NCBI GenBank assembly: GCA_030040815.1
Contig: JASHSZ010000044.1
Coordinates: 1 to 5,765, forward strand
Length of the DNA stretch: 5,765 nucleotides
Reading direction: 5' to 3'
Origin: Streptosporangiaceae bacterium
GTDB taxonomy: Bacteria; Actinomycetota; Actinomycetes; Streptosporangiales; Streptosporangiaceae
Under the pieces are notes generated by a model, which did no database searches, was not told the DNA's origin, and saw nothing but the letters and a program-made list of their open reading frames with translations. Every line of letters starts with the position of its first letter. Positions within the stretch are counted from its first letter, which is position 1. The position numbers and the translations under genes were made by a program. This document shows, in pieces, positions 1 through 4,426 of the stretch.

Positions 1-142
1 GGTCATCCTCACCGCCCTGTGCGGGCACGGGCTGCTCGACCTGACCGCTTACGGCGACTACATGTCAGGGCAGATGCGCGACCTGCAGCTCAACGACAAG
101 GCCATCGAGGAGGCGCTCGCTGGGCTACCGGCCGGAGTCTGA
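1..142 (+). CDS. C-terminal end of a TrpB-like PLP-dependent enzyme (partial)
   Basis: Only the last 46 codons are present; the frame starts at base 2 and ends with TGA at 140-142. The peptide contains CGHGLLDLTAYGDYMSGQ, then a charged stretch, IEEALAGLPAGV and the stop. This resembles the end of TrpB2-type tryptophan synthase beta-like proteins, where a GHG-D-AY-Y-G pattern is followed by a final helix of the form I-x-x-A-L-x-x-L-P. Those proteins are PLP enzymes related to TrpB, acting on serine/indole or related substrates in the cytosol; some work without TrpA. The catalytic lysine and the PLP phosphate-binding loop lie before the window, so activity cannot be judged. No trp gene follows it here. 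The family call rests on a short, recognisable tail; another beta-family PLP enzyme is possible but less likely. Confidence 0.7.
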   Translation, partial: VILTALCGHGLLDLTAYGDYMSGQMRDLQLNDKAIEEALAGLPAGV

Positions 143-154
143 GTGGTGGCGTTA

Positions 155-213
155 CCGGCCCGGGGTGAGAGCCGCGCGAAGTGGGAAGCAGCGCGCGGCC
201 AGACCCGGGCCGG
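155..213 (+). terminator. Strong nested hairpin after the TrpB-like gene, likely terminator
   Basis: Starting 12 bases after the stop codon, CCGGCCCGGG (155-164) pairs perfectly with CCCGGGCCGG (204-213). Inside it GCCGCGCG (171-178) pairs perfectly with CGCGCGGC (192-199) around a 13-base loop. The two stems are separated by small internal bulges of 6 and 4 bases, giving 18 GC-rich pairs in total. There is no T-run after it, which is common for hairpin terminators proposed in actinomycetes. Position and strength support a 3' end or RNA-stabilising structure; the termination role is inferred. Confidence 0.55.
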
Positions 214-235
214 GAGGAGGGGGTCGGCCCGGGTC
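202..235 (+). other. Alternative hairpin competing with the upstream stem
   Basis: GACCCGGGCCG (202-212) is perfectly complementary to CGGCCCGGGTC (225-235), an 11-bp stem with a 12-base purine-rich loop. The left arm is the same segment that forms the right arm of the 155-213 hairpin, so the two structures cannot both form in one RNA molecule. It may be a second, tandem terminator or part of a switch-like leader. The pairing is read directly; the function is unknown. Confidence 0.4.
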
Positions 236-281
236 AGTGGCACGCATCCGCGGCCGTCACAGCAGACGCGCGCGGGTTTGC

Positions 282-305
282 CGGTCGTATAAACGACCGT
301 TCATA
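282..305. promoter_or_regulatory. Overlapping palindromes, candidate TetR-family operator
   Basis: Two inverted repeats share a half-site. The first is CGGTCGT-ATAA-ACGACCG (282-299), with perfect 7-bp arms. The second is TATAAACGACCGTTCATA (288-305), which has the symmetric form TAT-n-AACG-nn-CGTT-n-ATA. The second has the length and AACG-nn-CGTT core often seen in operators of TetR-family regulators in actinomycetes. It sits 124 bases before the start of the tetR gene in the only AT-rich island nearby. A TATAGT at 313-318 could be a -10 element just downstream, but no good -35 stands at the right distance. Autoregulation of the TetR gene is the simplest reading; this is inferred from position and symmetry only. 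Confidence 0.5.
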
Positions 306-407
306 ACTGCGATATAGTCGTACGCCCGCAAGGCGCCGCTTGTCAAGCGATTCACTGACAACCTCCGCGTGGTGCTAGGCGTCTGTTAGATGCTCCTAAT
401 CGCTATT

Positions 408-417
408 CCTGTACAGG
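408..417. promoter_or_regulatory. CCTGTACAGG palindrome at the tetR translation start
   Basis: A perfect 10-bp palindrome ends 11 bases before the ATG at 429. Its last bases (AGG, 415-417) are also the only Shine-Dalgarno-like sequence in front of this start, so a protein or RNA structure at this site could affect translation. The palindrome is short and may be fortuitous. No stronger ribosome binding site is visible. Confidence 0.25.
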
Positions 418-428
418 TTGCCGAATAA

Positions 429-1076
429 ATGACGATCGCGGACTCCCACCTGGATCCCGGCGATCCGCTGCCCATCGGCGGCACAGCTATTCAGACGCGC
501 CTCGCCGAGGCGGCGATCGAGCTGTTCTACGAGCGGGGCGCGCTCGCGACAACCGTCCGGGATATCACTCATGCCTGCGGGCTGACGCCCGGCGCACTCT
601 ACAACCACTTCGCGTCGAAGGACCAGCTTCTATACCTGGTGGTCAGGGACATCCACCGGCAGGTAGATGAGCAACTCGGTGTGCTGCTCGCCAGCACTGC
701 GCACGACCCAGCGACCCAATTGACTGCGGCCGTGAAATTCCTCGTCTCGCACACGGCGGGGTTCAAGAAGAGGTCGCGGGTGGCTAACCGGGAATTCACC
801 TTGCTGACGGGATCTCGCCGCCAGGAGGTCACGGCGCTGCGGCGGCAATTGCGGGACCAGTTCGCCGGGGTCATCCTCGCCGGAGCCCAGCAGGGCCAGT
901 TCCAGCTCGTCGGCGGCGCGAAAATCTCCGCAGCCACGCTGCACGCCGCCACGATCACCACCATGTGCGTCCGAATCAGCGAGCAGACGCTGCGAAACTA
1001 TCCGCTGACCCTGAGTGACTTGCAGGACTGGCACGCCGAGATTGCCCTGCGCATGGTCGGTGCTAGGCGAGACTGA
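429..1076 (+). CDS. TetR/AcrR-family transcriptional regulator
   Basis: A 215-residue cytosolic DNA-binding protein of normal TetR-family length. After a poorly conserved N-terminal tail of about 22 residues, the TetR_N domain runs from about residue 23 to 70. The helix-turn-helix lies at 42-61 (TVRDITHACGLTPGALYNHF), followed by the usual F-x-S-K-D-x-L (residues 61-67). The ligand-binding half contains NREFTLLTG, ALRRQLRDQF and a final CVRIS...LS...L-x-x-W-H-A-E-x-ALRMVG pattern. That pattern resembles the C-terminal domains of KstR2-type regulators of lipid, steroid or acyl-CoA metabolism; the ligand itself cannot be read. The start at 429 has only a weak AGG at 11 bases; the next in-frame ATG lies far into the protein. 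The gene stands alone, between the TrpB-like gene upstream and the convergent moeA genes. It may control itself through the palindromes at 282-305. Whether it controls a neighbour is unknown. Confidence 0.93.
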   Translation: MTIADSHLDPGDPLPIGGTAIQTRLAEAAIELFYERGALATTVRDITHACGLTPGALYNHFASKDQLLYLVVRDIHRQVDEQLGVLLASTAHDPATQLTAAVKFLVSHTAGFKKRSRVANREFTLLTGSRRQEVTALRRQLRDQFAGVILAGAQQGQFQLVGGAKISAATLHAATITTMCVRISEQTLRNYPLTLSDLQDWHAEIALRMVGARRD

Positions 1077-1082
1077 GCCCGG

Positions 1083-1100
1083 CCCAAGCGCTGCGCTGGG
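1083..1100 (+). other. Small hairpin just after the tetR stop
   Basis: CCCA(A)GCG at 1083-1090 can pair with CGCTGGG at 1094-1100, with one bulged A and a 3-base loop. It starts 6 bases after the TGA of tetR. It is weaker than the hairpin at 1130-1167 and may only help protect the 3' end. Confidence 0.25.
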
Positions 1101-1129
1101 CGCTGAGCTCTCGGGCTGACCCGGTCATA

Positions 1130-1167
1130 GGTGCCTGGCTGCTATCGCTCGGAGTCAGCCAGGCACC
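1130..1167. terminator. Perfect 12-bp hairpin between convergent genes, likely bidirectional terminator
   Basis: GGTGCCTGGCTG (1130-1141) and CAGCCAGGCACC (1156-1167) are perfect inverted repeats around a 14-base loop. The site lies 53 bases past the tetR stop and 51 bases past the stop of the - strand moeA-like gene, so it is placed almost exactly midway between two converging transcripts and is symmetric. There is no T-run on either side. It is the best candidate in the 142-base junction for ending both transcripts; the remaining junction sequence shows no gene. Confidence 0.6.
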
Positions 1168-1218
1168 CATGGAGCAAGCCGACTGCGCCTTCACCGTCGA
1201 CGCCGCCGCGCGGCGAGG

Positions 1219-3129
1219 TCATCGGATGCGGCGCCCCATCTCCTTAGTCGAGTAGCCACCGAGTTCGGTGACCGCCGCCTGGAACTGGTCGGAGCGCAGC
1301 AGCGACCAGAGCGGGGCGAGCAGCGGGCTGTCCATCGCGGCCTGCGCTACGACCAGGTCGTAAGGCTCCTGGGTGACCGGGACGAAGTCCAGCCCGAAGG
1401 CGCGCGCCGCGGCCATGATGCCGAGGCCGGCATCGCAGCGGCCCGCGGCGATTGCCGCCGCGACGGCGAGGTGCGTGGGCTCCTCGCGGGCATATCCGCC
1501 GATGGCCTCCGGGCCGATCCCCAGCAGACCGAGCTCGTAGTCCAGCAGCACCCGGGTGCCGGCGCCGCGCTGGCGGTTGACGTAGCGCACGCCGGGCCGG
1601 GCCAGGTCGCCGATTCCCGCCAGCCCGAGCGGGTTGCCGGGCGCGACGATCAGGCCCTGGTCGCGGTGCACGAGCCGGACCACGGCAGCACCGGCGCTGC
1701 CAAGCACGCGGTCGACGTAGGGCAGCGTGTACTCGCCGGTCGCCGGGTCGAGCAGGTGCGATCCGGCAAGGTGGCACAGCCCGTCGCGCAGTGCCACCAG
1801 TCCGCCGAGCGACCCGACGTTGGATGACGCGAGTGTGACGAGCGGGTTGTCGGCGCGCAGCGCCGACGCAGCGAGATCAAGAACGAGGTCGTGCGACCCG
1901 ATGGCCACGATCGTGCCCGCGATCTCGTCGATGCCACGAAGCAGCTCGACCTGGACTTCCTCGCCCGCGTGATGCCCTTCCTGCCCGGCCGGGACGACGA
2001 GCAGCCCGTCCGCGCGAACCAGCGAGGTGAGCACCCCGGCGCCTCTGGGCAGCGGCGAGGCAACCGTGGTTCCGTCCACCACGCCGAGCCGCACGCGCAC
2101 CCAGTCGTCCATGCCGAGTGGCGACGCGAGCTTGCGAGCGAGCCGGGCCGTTATCCTCGGCCGGGCCCGTGGCGGCGCGCCCGCGAGCTCAGCGACAAGC
2201 GGCTCGGCGAAGATGTCGAAGGTGAGCGCGGCTGACACCGGGTAGCCAGGTGCCCCTAGCACAGGAGTCTGGTCCACGGCGCCGAGCACCACCGGGTGGC
2301 CCGGCCGGACCGCGACCCCGTGCACCGCCAGCGTCCCCAGCCCGGCCACGACAGACGCGGTGTAGTCGTCCCGGCCGGCGCTGGAGCCAGCCACGATGAT
2401 GAGCAGGTCGCAGTCGGCGACGGCGGCCTTGACCACGCTCGCGATGCGTTCGGGGTCATCCGGCTCGACGGGCAGGCAGCGCGCCTCGCAGCCGGCCTCG
2501 CGCGCCTGGGTGGCCAGCATGACGGAGTTGGTGTCCAGGATCTCGCCCGGCCCGGTCTGCGTGCCGATCGGGCGTACCTCGTCGCCGGTCGGCAGGATGG
2601 TGACCTGCGGCCGCCGCCGGACGAGCAGGTGTGTGGCGCCCGCGGCCGCTGCCGCGGCGATATCCGGGGCGCGCAGCCGGTGGCCTTCGGGCAGCAGCAG
2701 CTCCCCGGCGCTGACGTCCTCGCCGATCGACCGCACGTGCTGGTACGGCGGGACGGCGGCGCGGAGTTCGGCGGTGTCGCCGATGTAGTGCACGTGCTCG
2801 CGCATGACGACCGCATCACGCCAGCCCGGCATGGGGTCGCCGGTGTCGACGACGTCGTACTCGTCGCGGGCGAGATGGACCGGTGTGGTCTCGCTCGCAC
2901 CCAGGGTGTCGGCCGCGCGCACCGCGATCCCGTCCATGCCTGCTGCGTCGAACGGAGGCGAGGACCGGGTCGCCCACACCGGCTCCGCGGTCACCAGGCC
3001 CGCCGCGTCCGCCACTGGCACTCGGATCACCGGCAGCCGTGCCGGGCAGCCCGTGGCGTCCCGAACGGCTCGCCATTCCTGCAGGGCGCGGGCCGCCGGG
3101 ACGTCGGTGAGAAAGGGGCTGGTTGCCAT
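1219..3129 (-). CDS. MoeA-like protein fused to a PBP-like domain (molybdopterin biosynthesis)
   Basis: A 636-residue cytosolic protein, the usual size for MoeA/PBP-like fusions and about 230 residues longer than plain MoeA. The MoeA_N part (about 15-165) has FDAAGMDGIAVR (60-71), TGDP (96-99) and GED (136-138). The MoCF/MogA-like domain (about 175-310) has TGDE (181-184), DDP (224-226), GRDDY (252-256), RPGHP (275-279) and GAPGYP (292-297). MoeA_C spans about 323-397. The tail (about 415-610) is a PBP-like domain with the hallmark NRQRGAGTR (518-526) and a later THLAVAAAIAAGRCDAGLGI (552-571). In plain MoeA the lid motifs are KPGKP and GLPGNP, so the active site differs here. The acidic residues of the MoeA cleft (D66, D138, E184, D255) are kept. 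MoeA chemistry joins oxyanion to adenylylated molybdopterin; the added domain may bind molybdate, tungstate or another small ligand. The ATG lies 7 bases after the upstream moeA stop with no clear ribosome binding site, suggesting translational coupling. It is the last gene of the - strand group. Confidence 0.92.
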   Translation of the reverse strand: MATSPFLTDVPAARALQEWRAVRDATGCPARLPVIRVPVADAAGLVTAEPVWATRSSPPFDAAGMDGIAVRAADTLGASETTPVHLARDEYDVVDTGDPMPGWRDAVVMREHVHYIGDTAELRAAVPPYQHVRSIGEDVSAGELLLPEGHRLRAPDIAAAAAAGATHLLVRRRPQVTILPTGDEVRPIGTQTGPGEILDTNSVMLATQAREAGCEARCLPVEPDDPERIASVVKAAVADCDLLIIVAGSSAGRDDYTASVVAGLGTLAVHGVAVRPGHPVVLGAVDQTPVLGAPGYPVSAALTFDIFAEPLVAELAGAPPRARPRITARLARKLASPLGMDDWVRVRLGVVDGTTVASPLPRGAGVLTSLVRADGLLVVPAGQEGHHAGEEVQVELLRGIDEIAGTIVAIGSHDLVLDLAASALRADNPLVTLASSNVGSLGGLVALRDGLCHLAGSHLLDPATGEYTLPYVDRVLGSAGAAVVRLVHRDQGLIVAPGNPLGLAGIGDLARPGVRYVNRQRGAGTRVLLDYELGLLGIGPEAIGGYAREEPTHLAVAAAIAAGRCDAGLGIMAAARAFGLDFVPVTQEPYDLVVAQAAMDSPLLAPLWSLLRSDQFQAAVTELGGYSTKEMGRRIR

Positions 3130-3136
3130 GGCCGTT

Positions 3137-4426
3137 TTAACGATAGAGCGTCACGTCGACCTCGGTGCCGGCGCCCAGGCCGGTTGCCTCCTCGGGGATG
3201 ATCAGGAAGCCGTCTGCGGCCGTCAGCACGGAGAGCAGGGCGGACAGGCCGAACAGCGGGGTCGCGGCGTCGTCAGTGACGCGGACCTGCACGACGTCGA
3301 GCCGCCCGGTTGCGGACGGCAGGTCGCGGGCGAGCCTGACCCGCACGGTCGGCTCCGGGGGCGGCGTGGTGCAGCCCCCGATCAGTCGGACCAGCGGGAT
3401 GCCGAGCAGCCGGAAGACGACCAGCGCCGAGCGCGGGTTCCCCGGCAGGCCGACAACGGGCACGCCACCACAGTCGGCGAGCAGCGTGGGCTTGCCGGGC
3501 TTGATCGCCAGACCGTGACACCAGATGCCCGGCTCGCCCAGGCGGGCCACGACGCCCGCCGTCTCGTCCCGCGCGCCCACCGAGGAGCCGGCCGAGATAA
3601 CGATCATGTCGCTCACCGGCAGCGCGGCGCGCAGCGCTGCCTCCAGCGCTGCGGGGTCGTCGGGCACGATACCGGCGCTGACCGGCTCGCCGCCCGAGTC
3701 GGCGACCAACGCCCCGAGAGCCGCAGCCGTCGCGTCGCGGACCTGGCCCGGCCGCAGCACCGCAGTCTCCGGCGGCACCACCTCGTCGCCGGTAGAGAAG
3801 ATGGCCACCCGCGGCCGGGCGTGCACCGCCACCGCGGTGATGCCCGCCGCGCTTAGCATGCCAAGGTCTTGCGGCCGCAGCGGCCGACCGGCGGGCACCA
3901 GCTCGGCACCCTGCGCGGCGTCCTCATCGGCGCGCACCACGCCTTCGCCCGGCGCCACCGGCCGGACCACCTCGATGGTCTCGGTCATGGCCTGCTGGGT
4001 GTACTCGATCATGACGACCGCATCGGCGCCCGGCGGCAACACGCCACCGGTCGGCATGCTCACCGCGGTGCCGGGGCCAACAAGGTAACTGGGCTCGGTA
4101 CCCATCAGCACCGAGCCGATCACCTGAAGGTAGCCGGGCAGGCCCTCGGACACGCCGTAGGTGTCCGCCGCCCGCACCGCGTATCCGTCCACCGTCGAGC
4201 GAGCGAATCCGGGCAGCGGATGCGGCGCGGTGACCGGCCTGGCCGGTATCCGGGCCAGGGCAGAGGTGACGCTCACCGTCTCGATGCCGGTCCGCCGCTC
4301 TGGCCGGAACCCGGTCAGGGCCTCGCCCACCGTGCGGGTGGTGAAGAACTCCCGGCCGGTCTCAGCCTTCGTCGCCACTCCCCTAGCCGGACCCGTCTGG
4401 AGGGCTGCCGCCGTTCGGGCTGCCAT
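3137..4426 (-). CDS. moeA: Molybdopterin molybdotransferase MoeA
   Basis: A cytosolic enzyme of Moco synthesis that inserts molybdate into adenylylated molybdopterin. Up to 429 residues, typical for MoeA. MoeA_N spans about 31-195 with STVDGYAVR (77-85), MPTGGVLP (124-131) and the acidic D169. The MoCF domain spans about 206-340 with STGDE (211-215), DDP (256-258), SAGSSVGARD (278-287), HGLAIKPGKPT (304-314) and GLPGNP (326-331). MoeA_C follows, ending ...VDVTLYR. The residues matching the catalytic acids of E. coli MoeA are all present; the common DSN after the E-motif reads DAT (231-233). The ATG at 4426 overlaps the upstream NuoF-like gene by 44 bases. A GTG at 4378-4376 (residue 17) starts 4 bases after that gene's stop and removes an Ala/Thr-rich leader lacking family similarity. 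The domain proper begins at residue 32, so both starts keep it. The GTG has a GGGGA directly against it, too close to be a good ribosome site, so the start is unresolved. Confidence 0.93.
   Translation of the reverse strand: MAARTAAALQTGPARGVATKAETGREFFTTRTVGEALTGFRPERRTGIETVSVTSALARIPARPVTAPHPLPGFARSTVDGYAVRAADTYGVSEGLPGYLQVIGSVLMGTEPSYLVGPGTAVSMPTGGVLPPGADAVVMIEYTQQAMTETIEVVRPVAPGEGVVRADEDAAQGAELVPAGRPLRPQDLGMLSAAGITAVAVHARPRVAIFSTGDEVVPPETAVLRPGQVRDATAAALGALVADSGGEPVSAGIVPDDPAALEAALRAALPVSDMIVISAGSSVGARDETAGVVARLGEPGIWCHGLAIKPGKPTLLADCGGVPVVGLPGNPRSALVVFRLLGIPLVRLIGGCTTPPPEPTVRVRLARDLPSATGRLDVVQVRVTDDAATPLFGLSALLSVLTAADGFLIIPEEATGLGAGTEVDVTLYR

Larger units (their letters stand above)
143..428. 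other. Non-coding gap between the TrpB-like gene and tetR
   Basis: These 286 bases carry no convincing gene. The first part (to about 240) is extremely GC-rich and is filled by the two competing hairpins. The second part (about 285-430) is clearly richer in A and T than the rest of the window and holds overlapping palindromes (282-305), a TATAGT hexamer (313-318), and a CCTGTACAGG palindrome (408-417). The small frame that can be read on the - strand at 58-243 runs across the stop of the TrpB-like gene and through the hairpins and looks like a chance frame. Confidence 0.6.

Noticed and set aside
58..243. Small - strand frame of 61 codons at the left edge
   Set aside because: It overlaps the end of the TrpB-like gene and both hairpins, has no ribosome binding site that I can see and no recognisable family.
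340..391. Possible promoter with TTGTCA (340-345) or CTGACA (355-360) as -35
   Set aside because: No acceptable -10 hexamer lies 16-19 bases downstream of either; TTAGAT at 386-391 is too far away.
1204..1215. CGCCGCGCGGCG palindrome next to the MoeA-PBP stop codon
   Set aside because: It has no loop, so at best a very short stem can form, and such GC palindromes are expected by chance at this base composition.
2296..3201. Long + strand frame (301 codons) opposite the MoeA-PBP gene
   Set aside because: The - strand frame has clear family motifs throughout. The + strand peptide is Arg/Gly/Asp-rich without any recognisable domain, as expected for the antisense of a GC-rich gene.
2804..3856. 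Very long + strand frame (350 codons) spanning the junction of the two moeA genes
   Set aside because: It runs across the boundary of two well-supported - strand genes and has low-complexity composition with no motif; a chance open frame in high-GC DNA.
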